From assembly GCA_046331565.1 (NCBI GenBank), contig JAXLQP010000001.1, positions 2,852,001 to 2,916,000 on the forward strand: 64,000 bases of DNA, given 5' to 3'. Both the position numbers and the translations under genes were made by a program. This DNA is from DASRDU01 sp046331565. Lineage in GTDB: Bacteria; Acidobacteriota; Blastocatellia; RBC074. The notes below the pieces were generated by a model. That model was not told the origin of the DNA and ran no database searches. It worked only from the letters and a program-made list of their open reading frames with translations. This document shows positions 35,026 to 45,000 of the stretch, piece by piece. How positions within the stretch are numbered: the stretch's first letter is position 1; every line of letters starts with the position of its first letter.

Positions 35026-35142
35026 GAGACTTGCCCCCTCACGAATGTCCAGGCTACACTTCAGCCTCGTCCCCGTCTCAACCTGCAACCACGCAGATTC
35101 GCGCTGTCTGCTCCCCGTAGCTGCATTCTGACTTACGGCAAC

Positions 35143-37620
35143 ATGAACAAAATGATGACGCATCAAGACGTGTCTCCGGTCGCTTCCTCACAGCCGCACC
35201 TGCGGCGGCAAATACTCACATCACTGCTGCTGCTGGCATTCGGCCTGCTTGCCCTGAGCGCCTGCTCAAAGGATCCGCAGAAGGAAAAGGCCGGCTTTCT
35301 CAAAAAGGGTCAGCAGTATCTCAAAGATAAAAAGCCGCTCGAAGCGCGCATCGAATTTCGCAATGCGCTGCTGATTGACAAGCGCTTTGCCGATGCCTGG
35401 TACGGCCTCGGCGAAGCCGACCTGCTGATCAATAACCTGCGCGAGGCATTCGATGCTTTCGCCGCCGCCGCCGATATTGACGAAAACAATCTGGAGGCCC
35501 GCGTCAAGCTCGGCAACCTGTACCTGCAATACATCAGGCCAGTTGATTCCAGCATTCGTGAAGCCGAGAAGCTGGCCAAAGAGGTGCTGGCCAAAAACCA
35601 GAATCACATCGAAGGCCACATTCTGATGGCCAGCGTGCGCACGTCGCAGAAAAAGTGGGACGAAGCCAAAGCCGAACTCGACACCGCGATTGCGCTTGAT
35701 CCGAAACGCAGCGAATCGTACCTGAGCCTCGCGCGTTATTTCGATCAGCGCGGCAAGGAATCGGGCGCTGACGGCAAGCGTTATTTTGATGAAGCCGAAA
35801 CGGTCTTCCGCAAGGCGATTGACAACGACCCGAAGTCGGTCATTTCGCGGCTGGCGCTCAGCGATTTTTATTACTCAAACAATCGCAAGCCCGAAGCCGA
35901 ACAGGAACTGCGCAAGGCCTTTGACATTGACCCGAACGACAAGCTGCTGCTCGCCGCGCTGCAACGGTTCTATGAAAATCAGCAGAACTTTGGCGAAGCC
36001 GAAAAATATGCTGATCGCCTGGCCAGCATTGATTCTGACAAGAACAATGGCCGCGCGCAGGTCATTGATCTGCACGCGCGCGCCGGCAAAACCGACCAGG
36101 CCATCCAGGAATACGCGCAACTGATCAAGGACAGCCCGAAGTTCATGCGCTCCTATTCGCGCCTGGCCGAACTGCTGCTTGCGCGCGGCGATGTGGCCGG
36201 AGCCACGCAGCGCATCAACGAAGCCCTCGCCGTCAGCAAACAGGACACTGACGCGCTGCTCGTGCGTGGCCGCATTCATCTGCTCAATGGCCGCTTTGGT
36301 GATGCTGAAAAGGATCTCAGCCAGGTCCTCAAGAACGAACCATCCATGCCTGCGGCGCTCTATTACATGGCCGAAACGCACCTGCAAAACAGCGAACCGG
36401 ACAAGGCCGGACAGTTCATCAACGAACTGCTGCGCTTCTATCCGCAAAGCCCGATGGGCCTGCTGATGCAGATCAGAATCTATCTGAATCAGAACAAGCC
36501 GCAGGAAGCCGTGAAGAAGGCCGATGAAATCATCAACGGCGTCGCTTACCTGCGCTCGAATGAATCGGCTTTGCAGGCTTCGCGGATGAACCCGGAATCG
36601 CTGCCCGATCTGGAAAGCAAGGCTTACACTTCGCGCGCCGTGGCGCGGCTGCAGTTGAAGGATCTCAACGGCGCGCAGTCTGACCTGGATCACGCCGCGC
36701 AGCTTGATCAGAAAAATCCTGAACCGTACACCAACCTGGCCACGCTCTACCTGCTGAAAAACGATTTTGCCAAAGCCCAGGCTGCCGCCGAAAAGGCGCT
36801 GGAACTTGGCTCGAAAAGTTCGACCATCAATCCGCAGGCCATTGCGACGGCAGTCAATGTCTACATTGCCAAACGCGACTTTGCCACCGCGCACGCAAAG
36901 CTGGACGCGCTGATTGCGGCGCAGCCTGAAAATCCGTTCCTCGCCGATCAGAAGGCCTACGTCTTTCTGAAACAGGGCGACGCCGCCAGCTATGAAAAAA
37001 CGCTGCGGCAGATCATCGAGAAAAAGCCTGATTATCTGAACGCTTATTTTGAACTGAGCCAGTTTTACCTGTCGCAGAACCAGGCCGAGCGCGCCATTAC
37101 CGAGTTGCAGGAAATCATCAAACGCCGTCCTGACAACCCGCGCCAGATGGCTCAGGCGCATCTGCTGACCGGCATGCTCGAAGACGGGCGCGGACGTTTC
37201 GACGAAGCGGCCAAAGCCTATGAAATGTCGCTGAGTTACGACAAGAAGACCGTCGGCGCAGCCATTGCCTTCAACAATCTGGCGTGGCTGATGGTCGAAC
37301 GGCTCAAGGGCGGCAACTTCGACAAGGCTGCCGATTACGCTCGCAGCGCCATCGAAATCACGCCCGAAGCCAGCTTTTATGACACGCTCGGCTGGATCTA
37401 TTTCCGAAAGCAGCTTTACAGCGTGGCCATCGAACAATTCAACAAGGCGATAGACAAGAACCCGAAGAGTCCGAGCTATCACCTGCATCTGGCCCGCGCG
37501 CTGTATGGCAACAAGGATTTCCAGAAATCCCGCGACGCCTATGAACAGGCGCTCAGCCTCGGCGCTGACAAGCTGCCCGAAATCAAACAGGCCAGAGAAG
37601 AAATGGCAATGAATAAATAG
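35143..37620 (+). CDS. TPR-rich lipoprotein, PrsT-like
   Basis: An 825-residue protein with a lipoprotein signal: basic N-terminus, hydrophobic ILTSLLLLAFGLLALSAC with lipidated Cys41. The rest is built almost wholly of TPR helices, for example EAKAELDTAIALDPKRSESY, AEKDLSQVLKNEPSMPAALY and AIEQFNKAIDKNPKSPSYHL. It resembles the TPR lipoproteins (PrsT) linked to exopolysaccharide/PEP-CTERM systems, but no such locus lies next to it. It should sit at the periplasmic face of a membrane and act as a scaffold. The start may be one of the Mets at 35143, 35152 or 35155; no clear ribosome site decides it. tyrS follows on the same strand. Confidence 0.8.
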   Translation: MNKMMTHQDVSPVASSQPHLRRQILTSLLLLAFGLLALSACSKDPQKEKAGFLKKGQQYLKDKKPLEARIEFRNALLIDKRFADAWYGLGEADLLINNLREAFDAFAAAADIDENNLEARVKLGNLYLQYIRPVDSSIREAEKLAKEVLAKNQNHIEGHILMASVRTSQKKWDEAKAELDTAIALDPKRSESYLSLARYFDQRGKESGADGKRYFDEAETVFRKAIDNDPKSVISRLALSDFYYSNNRKPEAEQELRKAFDIDPNDKLLLAALQRFYENQQNFGEAEKYADRLASIDSDKNNGRAQVIDLHARAGKTDQAIQEYAQLIKDSPKFMRSYSRLAELLLARGDVAGATQRINEALAVSKQDTDALLVRGRIHLLNGRFGDAEKDLSQVLKNEPSMPAALYYMAETHLQNSEPDKAGQFINELLRFYPQSPMGLLMQIRIYLNQNKPQEAVKKADEIINGVAYLRSNESALQASRMNPESLPDLESKAYTSRAVARLQLKDLNGAQSDLDHAAQLDQKNPEPYTNLATLYLLKNDFAKAQAAAEKALELGSKSSTINPQAIATAVNVYIAKRDFATAHAKLDALIAAQPENPFLADQKAYVFLKQGDAASYEKTLRQIIEKKPDYLNAYFELSQFYLSQNQAERAITELQEIIKRRPDNPRQMAQAHLLTGMLEDGRGRFDEAAKAYEMSLSYDKKTVGAAIAFNNLAWLMVERLKGGNFDKAADYARSAIEITPEASFYDTLGWIYFRKQLYSVAIEQFNKAIDKNPKSPSYHLHLARALYGNKDFQKSRDAYEQALSLGADKLPEIKQAREEMAMNK

Positions 37621-37708
37621 TCAGTGGTCAGTGGTCAGTGGTTAGTGGTCAGCGGTGAGGATCATCTGCTGCTGATCACCAGCCACTAACCACTGACCAC
37701 TGACCACC
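37621..37708. repeat. GTGGTCA heptamer hairpin between the TPR lipoprotein gene and tyrS
   Basis: The left arm (37621-37659) is built of GTGGTCA-type units; the right arm (37679-37708) is the reverse complement (TGACCAC units); the loop is about 19 bases. It begins at the first base after the TPR gene stop codon and ends 6 bases before the tyrS start. Confidence 0.85.
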
Positions 37709-37714
37709 CTTCCA

Positions 37715-38929
37715 ATGACTCTGAACGAACAGCTCTCCTTTCTTGCCAAAGGCTCCGTTGACATTATTCGCCTTGATGATCTGCGGACGAAACTTGAACA
37801 GGCCGCGCAAAGTGGCCGCAAGCTGCGCGTCAAGGCGGGCTTTGATCCGACTGCGCCTGACCTTCATCTCGGTCACACGGTGCTGATTCGCAAGATGCGG
37901 CACTTTCAGCAGCTCGGTCACGAAGTCATTTTTCTGATCGGAGATTTCACCGGGCTGATTGGTGATCCGACCGGACGTAACGCCACGCGCCCGCCGCTCA
38001 CGCCGGAACAGATTGCGGCCAACGCTGAAACCTACAAGGCGCAGATTTTCAAACTGCTCGATCCTGAACGCACGATCATTGATTTCAATGCGCGCTGGAT
38101 GAATGCCTTCACGCCGCAGGATTTCATTCGCCTGACGGCCAAAGTCACGGTCGCGCAACTGCTCGAACGCGATGATTTCGCCAAACGCTTTGCGGGCGGC
38201 GTGCCGATCAGTTTGCACGAACTGCTCTATCCGCTGGTGCAGGGCTACGACTCGGTCGCGCTCAAAGCCGATGTCGAACTTGGCGGCACTGACCAGAGAT
38301 TCAACATGCTGATGGCGCGTGAAATGCAGCGCGCCTTCGGGCAGGAACCGCAGGTCATTATGACGATGCCGCTGCTTGAAGGCCTCGACGGCGTCAACAA
38401 AATGTCCAAAAGCCTGGGCAATTACATCGGCATCACCGAATCAGCAGACGACATTTACGGCAAGGTCATGTCCGTTTCAGACGAGCTGATGTGGCGTTAT
38501 TACGAACTGCTGACCGATCTGACGCCTGATGAAATCGCGCAGTTGAAGACCGATGTCGAAGTCGGCAATCGTCATCCGCGCGACATAAAATCAGAACTGG
38601 CCAAACGCATCACCGCTGATTTTCATTCGCAGGCTGCTGCCGATACTGCCGAAGCTGAATTCACGCGCCGCTTCCGTGAACATCAGGCGCCGACCGACAT
38701 TGAAACGCGCATGATCAGCGGCGCCGGAAAAATCAGGCTCGTTGATCTGCTCGTGCAGCAGCAGCTCGCCGCATCGAAAGCCGAAGCCCGCCGCCTGATG
38801 AGCCAGGGCGGAGTCAGACTCAACGGCGAACGCATCAGCGAACCGGCATACGAAATTGACGCTTCAACCACGAAAGAAGTTCAGCTTCAGGTCGGCAAGC
38901 TGAAATTTCTGAAACTCATCTTCGAGTAA
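37715..38929 (+). CDS. tyrS: Tyrosyl-tRNA synthetase
   Basis: A 404-residue class I synthetase that charges tRNA-Tyr. The HIGH motif appears as HLGHT (residues 51-55) within AGFDPTAPDLHLGHTVL, and KMSKS is at 229-233. The C-terminal 60 residues form an S4 RNA-binding domain (AEARRLMSQGGVRLNGERI). Length and motifs fit the TyrZ-like bacterial form. The start MTLNEQLSFL aligns well with the family, but no Shine-Dalgarno precedes it: the repeat hairpin ends just before the ATG. Confidence 0.96.
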   Translation: MTLNEQLSFLAKGSVDIIRLDDLRTKLEQAAQSGRKLRVKAGFDPTAPDLHLGHTVLIRKMRHFQQLGHEVIFLIGDFTGLIGDPTGRNATRPPLTPEQIAANAETYKAQIFKLLDPERTIIDFNARWMNAFTPQDFIRLTAKVTVAQLLERDDFAKRFAGGVPISLHELLYPLVQGYDSVALKADVELGGTDQRFNMLMAREMQRAFGQEPQVIMTMPLLEGLDGVNKMSKSLGNYIGITESADDIYGKVMSVSDELMWRYYELLTDLTPDEIAQLKTDVEVGNRHPRDIKSELAKRITADFHSQAAADTAEAEFTRRFREHQAPTDIETRMISGAGKIRLVDLLVQQQLAASKAEARRLMSQGGVRLNGERISEPAYEIDASTTKEVQLQVGKLKFLKLIFE

Positions 38930-39033
38930 CTTTCCACATCCACTCCGGCCCGACCGATTCCTGAATCCTGATGCCTGATTCCTGTGCGGTCTGAAAAATC
39001 GTGAATCAGGTATCAGCCATCAATCCAGTAACA

Positions 39034-39182
39034 TTAAGTGACGGCTGTTTGAAAGGAACTCGTCTCACCCTCGTAGTAACGAATTCATTCGTTCGCTTTG
39101 AACAACGCAGCTTCAGAAGCAGAACGAATGAATTCGTTACTACGAGGGTGAGACGAGTTCCTTTCAAACAGCCGTCACTTAA
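39034..39182. repeat. Perfect palindromic element, 61-bp arms (MITE-like)
   Basis: Bases 39034-39094 and 39122-39182 are exact reverse complements, separated by a 27-base loop. No open frame inside looks like a protein. It lies in the 422-base gap between tyrS and the SDR gene; the rest of that gap shows nothing I recognise. Confidence 0.92.
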
Positions 39183-39351
39183 CGCCATTGCTCATTACTC
39201 CTGCCCCGCTTTCGTGACTGGCATTACTGTTGCTCAATCTGCCGAATGAACAGGCAGACACCTTTTCGCCCGGCAAAGCGCACCTGAACCGGACAGAGTG
39301 AATTGTGTCTGTACGCACGGCAGGTTTTCGTTTTCACAAAGGGGAACAGTT

Positions 39352-40392
39352 ATGACAAGAGCGAACACTTCACTGCTGGCCCTGGCTGCGGCAGGCGCGG
39401 GCCTTTATCTGGCGCAGCGATATTTGAAAAACCGCGCAGATGAATATGACCTGCACGGCAAATGTGTCCTGATTACCGGCGGCTCGCGGGGTCTGGGTCT
39501 GGTGCTGGGGCGTGAGTTTGTGCGACAGGGCGCGCGCGTGGCGATCTGTGCGCGCGATGCTGAAGAACTTGAACGCGCCAGCGCCGAACTGGTGCGCCCC
39601 GGTCAGCCGGTGCTGGCTGTTCCCTGCGACATCAGCAACCCGGATGAAGTGAATGAGATGGTGCGCAACGTCCGGCAGCACCTGGGCCGCATTGATATTC
39701 TCGTCAACAATGCCGGAACGATTGAAGTCGGGCCGCTCGAAACCATGACGCTGTGCGATTTTGACGATGCCATGCGCATCAACTTTTACGGCGCGCTGCA
39801 CACGATGCTGGCCGTCATTCCAGGCATGCGCGAACGCGGCGAAGGGCGTATCGTCAACGTCACTTCAATCGGCGGCAAGCTTGCCATTCCGCATCTGACG
39901 CCTTACACGGCCAGCAAATTCGCGCTCGTCGGATTATCAAAAGCCATGCGCGCTGAACTCAGCAAAGACGGCATCATCGTTACCACAGCCTGCCCCGGCC
40001 TGATGCGCACGGGCAGCCCGCGCAATGCCATTTTCAAGGGACAGCATCGCGCCGAATATACCTGGTTCAGCATTGGCGATGCGCTGCCGCTTGTTTCAAT
40101 CAGCGCCGAATCAGCCGCCCGCCGCATCATCGCCGCCTGCCGTCGCGGCGAAGCTGAAATCGTCTTTCCGATTCAGGCAAAGCTGGCCGCGCTGTTTGAT
40201 GCGCTGTTTCCTGAAATCACCGCTGATCTGTCGGCTCTCATCAATCGCCTGCTGCCCGCGCCCGGCGGCATCGGAACCGGATCGGCCAGAGGCTGGCAGA
40301 GCGAATCAGCATTATCACCATCAGTTCTGACCACGCTCGGCGATCAGGCCGCGCAACGCAACAACGAACTCAGCGGTGCTGTCGCCTCATAA
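39352..40392 (+). CDS. Short-chain dehydrogenase/reductase with N-terminal hydrophobic segment
   Basis: A 346-residue NAD(P)-dependent oxidoreductase. A hydrophobic stretch (residues 6-22, LLALAAAGAGLYLAQ) may anchor it to the membrane. The Rossmann motif is TGGSRGLG (42-49), NNAG is present, and the catalytic pair is YTASK (Tyr185, Lys189). The C-terminal 100 residues extend past the usual SDR core. The start at 39352 follows AAAGGGGAA; an earlier GTG at 39298 is in frame but lacks support. Substrate unknown. Confidence 0.9.
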   Translation: MTRANTSLLALAAAGAGLYLAQRYLKNRADEYDLHGKCVLITGGSRGLGLVLGREFVRQGARVAICARDAEELERASAELVRPGQPVLAVPCDISNPDEVNEMVRNVRQHLGRIDILVNNAGTIEVGPLETMTLCDFDDAMRINFYGALHTMLAVIPGMRERGEGRIVNVTSIGGKLAIPHLTPYTASKFALVGLSKAMRAELSKDGIIVTTACPGLMRTGSPRNAIFKGQHRAEYTWFSIGDALPLVSISAESAARRIIAACRRGEAEIVFPIQAKLAALFDALFPEITADLSALINRLLPAPGGIGTGSARGWQSESALSPSVLTTLGDQAAQRNNELSGAVAS

Positions 40393-40414
40393 TCATTTCA
40401 GCGTCAGAACAAAA

Positions 40415-40512
40415 GCAACAAGGAACGCAGGCGTCCCGCCTGCCAGGTTTCAATAAAAGTACCTTTATCGGAATACAGGCAGGCGGGACGCCTGCGCTCC
40501 TTGCTCCTTGTT
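40415..40512. repeat. Imperfect inverted repeat with GCAGGCGTCCCGCCTGC core
   Basis: The left arm (40415-40444) and right arm (40478-40512) pair over about 28 bases, and each arm contains its own GCAGGCG...CGCCTGC palindrome. It lies 22 bases after the SDR stop and may also act as its terminator. Confidence 0.75.
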
Positions 40513-40532
40513 GAGAATGCACAATGGCCTGC

Positions 40533-40561
40533 TTGACCGTGACCGGGCGGCTCCCTATAAT
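40533..40561 (+). promoter_or_regulatory. Sigma-70 promoter of tRNA-Leu
   Basis: TTGACC (40533-40538), an exact 17-base spacer and a perfect TATAAT (40556-40561), with transcription expected about 10 bases before the tRNA. Confidence 0.8.
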
Positions 40562-40578
40562 CGCGCATCATTGAAAAA

Positions 40579-40662
40579 GGGGATGTGGCGGAACTGGTAG
40601 ACGCGCGGGTCTCAAAAACCCGTTACCTTACGGTAGTGTGGGTTCGATTCCCACCATCCCCA
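40579..40662 (+). tRNA. tRNA-Leu (anticodon CAA)
   Basis: The acceptor stem is GGGGATG with CATCCCC and discriminator A. The anticodon loop CTCAAAA gives CAA. A long variable arm (TACC/GGTA) and the T arm GTGGG-TTCGATT-CCCAC are present. The CCA end is not encoded. Confidence 0.96.
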
Positions 40663-40870
40663 TCAGTCACGCTCACTTTTTTACCTGTCGTTTTCATCAT
40701 TCCCGCCCTGCCTGTCAGGCTCGGATTCATTCGTGACCATCAGCTTAATTGTTGACAAGTCAGACGGATGCCCGATAAGCTGCCATTGCTTTGAAACTGA
40801 TGACAATTGAATCTGATGAGCGATCCTGCCTTTAAGATCGGGTAAGAACAACAAGGATGGTCAACTGCGC

Positions 40871-41638
40871 ATGGAAGAAAACTTCAGCATCCAAAGGCTG
40901 CTCACCCTCAGAAAGCTGACCCGCGCCGTCGCTGATCTGCTGCGCCCGCAACTCAGGGATTACCTGACCACGCTTGTGCCGGTATTGCGCCCGAAGGTTC
41001 TGCTCGGCGATTACGTGCAGGGCGCGGGCAAGGAATCAGCCCGCAATGCTGACAAATACTTCAGAGAGTTGCAGGAACTTTACGAATCCATCGCCACTGC
41101 CAAGCCCTTCAATCTTTCCAAAGACCTCAATCCTCCGCTTGAAGTCACCGGCAATGCGCTGGAGATGACGCCGCTCGAATACAGCTACAAAGCCCAGGCC
41201 GATCAGCACAGCAAACTCGTCACCGTCACCTCGCCGCTGAAATGGATTCTGACTTATCCCGGTTGCAGCCCCACCCGCCTGAAGGAACTGCTCAGAGACA
41301 AGAACCGCTCCGCTGACGATCTGAAACAGTGCGTGCTGAGTTACCTCGTCATGCATCTGGTAATCACCAGACAACCCGGCCTCACACAGCTTCTCGAAGC
41401 GCTGCATTACCCTGTCATCACCAGCGAAAGACTGCCTGAATTCGGCAACCTGCCCGTCACCATCATTTCATCATCGGTCTCGACCCTGCGCCCGCCCGAT
41501 CAGGTGATTATTGACAGCACCGAAATGTCAGGGATGGATGCGTTTGAGGAAGTAGTGAATGTTGGGGATATTGAAAATATGCAGGATTCGCTCAAAGAGA
41601 AACTAATCAGCCTGGACAGAAATACAGGTGCAGCGTAG
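40871..41638 (+). CDS. Hypothetical protein at the T6SS locus boundary
   Basis: A 255-residue acidic, soluble-looking protein I do not recognise. It has no signal peptide or transmembrane segment. The N-terminal part is helical (LLTLRKLTRAVADLLRPQL); the middle contains VTVTSPLKWILTYPGC and an IISSSVSTLRPP strand-like segment; the C-terminus is acidic. It is convergent with the Rhs immunity gene, only 22 bases away, and begins 208 bases after tRNA-Leu. Position suggests a link with the secretion locus, but it may simply be a neighbour. Codon use looks like that of a real gene. Confidence 0.65.
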   Translation: MEENFSIQRLLTLRKLTRAVADLLRPQLRDYLTTLVPVLRPKVLLGDYVQGAGKESARNADKYFRELQELYESIATAKPFNLSKDLNPPLEVTGNALEMTPLEYSYKAQADQHSKLVTVTSPLKWILTYPGCSPTRLKELLRDKNRSADDLKQCVLSYLVMHLVITRQPGLTQLLEALHYPVITSERLPEFGNLPVTIISSSVSTLRPPDQVIIDSTEMSGMDAFEEVVNVGDIENMQDSLKEKLISLDRNTGAA

Positions 41639-41660
41639 CGGTACAACGCTCTACAGGATT

Positions 41661-42059
41661 TCACTCCTGTCGCAATTTCGCTTTCAGCAGTTCAATTGAT
41701 TTATCTGTTACAACTTTCCGGGTTTCCTCCAGAAGTCTTGCTTCTGCCTGATTCACAGTCTCGTCATCCCGGATCGGCGTGCTGACCTCAAGGATCTCTC
41801 CGAGAATCGTTCCTTCCGAGTTGAGAAGATCAGCAATCAGATTTATGTATCGCCCACCTGTTTTTACCTCTATTACTAAATCCGTGCTGACGCCCGATAC
41901 ATCTCCGTCAGGATAAAAAGATATGTAACCGGTCAATCCAACATTGTTTCTATAACTGCCCGGAGACATGACACACCCTGACCTTATCTGTCCTTTTAAT
42001 TTGCGGCTGATTTCGCCGATCATCGTTGTCAGCACCTGCTCAGCAGTTACTAAAGTCAT
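41661..42059 (-). CDS. Putative immunity protein of the Rhs toxin
   Basis: A 132-residue cytosolic protein, start at MTLVTAEQVLTTMIGE. Its ATG overlaps the Rhs stop codon (ATGA), the standard layout for a toxin and its antidote. The sequence (GLTGYISFYPDGDVSGVSTD, EVKTGGRYINLIADLL) matches no family I can name. The region is visibly richer in A+T than the surroundings, as is the toxin end of the Rhs gene, which suits recent acquisition as a unit. The immunity role rests on position alone. Confidence 0.7.
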   Translation of the reverse strand: MTLVTAEQVLTTMIGEISRKLKGQIRSGCVMSPGSYRNNVGLTGYISFYPDGDVSGVSTDLVIEVKTGGRYINLIADLLNSEGTILGEILEVSTPIRDDETVNQAEARLLEETRKVVTDKSIELLKAKLRQE

Positions 42060-45000
42060 TTTTTCCCCGTTCCCGTAATGGAATCCAACAGAGACTGCGT
42101 CAGTGAATGAGTTGTTCCGGTTCCGCGCGTTTTTGCCCAAGCTTCCAATTCTGCCTGCGTCGCAGGTCTGACTGTTACGTGGCCAGTTGCAGGGTTATCA
42201 AGAATAGCTGAAAGACCAGAATCCTGTAGCTTTGCAACATCCACTTCAACATATTTTCCCGGCCCCAGATTCTCCTTGCTGATATTAAATGAAAGCCCAG
42301 GTTGATGTCCCGGATGTTTGATTACATCATCTATCCCGGGACGAGGAGTAAGGCTATCGGCAGTACCGGAAGCACCCCTGTATATTTTTCCTTCTTTCAG
42401 ACAGTTGAGACCAAGAGGGTCTATCCATCCCTGAGTATTGGGCGCAAATTCATAAATATTTTCGCCGGGCAGCAATCCCAGGGGATCCTGACTGATAAAA
42501 CACTCAGCCTGCGGATCAAAATATCTGGCCCTGTTATAGTGTAGCCCCGTCTCCGCATCCTCATACTGCCCCTGCAAACGAATGGGATTGCTGATTTCGT
42601 TTGCAGCAGTGCGCGCAACACTGCCCCACGCGCTGAAGTGTGCGGCCCAGACGGCGCGGCCTGACAGATCAAGCAGGCGCGTCGGGCAGCCGTTCGGATC
42701 GTTGTGGTAAACGAAGGTCGCGCTTTGTCTCCTGTGCCTGCCCCTGGCAGTTGAATCATCCGGCACGCTGCGCATCATCGCCAGCGGCTCGAAGGTGTCG
42801 GGATAGTAAACCCACTGGCGCGATTCGGTGACTTCAGTTCCTAGCGCCTGTTTATTCGGTGCGGTTTCAATTGTCACGTCACCGGCCAGAGCATCGCCGT
42901 CCCACCAGAACTTTGTCAGCTTCGTGCCCGTCTGCTTCCAGATGCGGCGACCTAGCGCGTCATAACCGTAGCGCGTTTCAGTCTCGCCGTTATGGCTTGA
43001 AACGAGGCGCTGATTGGCATCCCATTCCAGTTTGAGATTGCGTCCGGGTTCGCGGCGTTCGCGCAGGTTACCGGCCCGATCAAAGCGATAATAAACACCG
43101 GCCAGTTCGCCTGTGCGTGACCATTCATCACCACTTTCAGTCACCTGATGGCTGACCGTTGTGCGCAGCAGATTGCCTGCCGGATCGGCCAGGAAGCGGC
43201 GCAACTGATTCTGCGGATCGAGATGTTCGATCAGTCGCCCGACGGCATTGTAACGATAACGATCAATGCCGAATTCGCTGTCGCGCCGCACGGTCAGATT
43301 GCCTGCCTGATCGTATTCGTAACCGGTATCAAACAGCGGCAGGTTGTCGCGCTCGACGCGCTGCGTGGTGAGATACCCATCAGCGCTGTAACCCAGTTCG
43401 CGGCGCAGCGCGGGGCTGAGTTGTTCGCTTTCGATCTGACCGCTGGCATTGCGCTGCAAACGAATCGGCGCGCCGTCATCAATCGTGATCGCAACGGCCT
43501 GATCAAGCTGATTCCAGTCATAACGAACCGTGTGCTGCTCCTGCCATCCCTGCGCGCTGAGGTTCGTGCGCCGTTCCAGACGATTGCCGCTGAGGTCGTA
43601 AACATTCTCAAGCAGAAAGTCACTTCCCTGCCGCTCGCTGAGCAGTCGGCCTTCGGCGTCAAACTCGCGCTGCACTCTCGTTTCAGCATTGACGATCTCA
43701 AGCAGATGGCCTGAAGCGTCGTAGGTGAACTGCTCGCGGCGACCATCGGGCAGCAGCTTTTGCAGCACGCGACCGAGCGGATCAGTTTTGTAATCAATGG
43801 CGCGACCGAGCGCGTCGGCGGCCTGGCGCAGATGCCCGGCGGCATCGTAACTGTAACGTTTCGGCTGCCCCCAGTAATCAATCTCTTCAACGATGCGACC
43901 GAGCGCATCGCGCCGCAGTTCATAACGCTCGCCGTTCTGATTGATGACTGCGATCAGTCTTTCTTCGGTGTCGTATTCATACTTCACCTCGTAACCATCA
44001 GGCTGAAGTCGTCGCGCGACTTCACCAAGTCCCGCATATTCCAGCCTGGTCTGCTGTCCGTTCTCGTCCTGATAAAGCGTCAGGTTGTCTTCGGCGTCAT
44101 AACCAAAAACGAGTTGCGCGCCCGATGGCAGCACGCTGCGCACAAGGCGCGATTTGGCATCGTATTCGTGGCGCGTGGCGCGGCCTGATGGATCGGTGCG
44201 TGAAATCAGATTGCTGAGCGCGTCATAGCTGAACCGCGTGACGCCGCCGAGCGCATTCACCAGTTCTGTGATGTTGCCGTAAGCATCTGCGGCAAGCTGT
44301 GTCGCTGCGCCGTTCGGACTGGTGAACGCGACAAGCTGACCGAAGGAATCGTACTGATATGCCGCGACCGCGCCGAGCGGTGTGGTCTGCTTTGTCAGCA
44401 GCCCGCGCGCGTCCCATTCCTGCTGCCACTCGCTGCCATTCGGATCAGTGATCTTCACGGCTCTGTTGTCATCGCTGTAATCAGTGACGATGACCGAACC
44501 ATCAGGCTGCGTGACTTTCAGCAGATTGCCGCGCGCGTCGTATTCGTATTCGGTGCGATGGCCCGCCGGGTCAGTGACGGCTGAGGTGCGTCCGGCTTCG
44601 TCGTATTCATAACTCGTCACGCCGCCGAGCGGATCAGTTTCGCGGGTGACAAAGAAATCCTGGTCGTACTCAGTGCGCGAAATATTGCCGAGCGAATCAG
44701 TGATCTCAGTCTGACGCAGATCATCGTCATAACTGAAATGATAGTTGTACAGATTGCCGTCGCCCCACGCATGCACGCAGCGCCCGTCAGCACTGTACTT
44801 GTCATACTCGTAATAAAACGACAGGCCGCGCCGGTCGGTGTGTCTGATCATCCGGTGATCGCGGTACTCAAAACGGTACGACGCATTGAGCGCATCGCGC
44901 ACGGTAATCAGATTGCCGTGCTGATCGTATTCGTAACTGATGAGCGGGTGTGTTGTCTTTTCTTCAGGCAGGCGCAAATGGATTGAGGCGAGGCGGCCAT

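Noticed and set aside
39001..39249. Small open frames across the perfect palindrome
   Set aside because: Both strands are open only because the arms are complementary; the translations are mirror products of a repeat.
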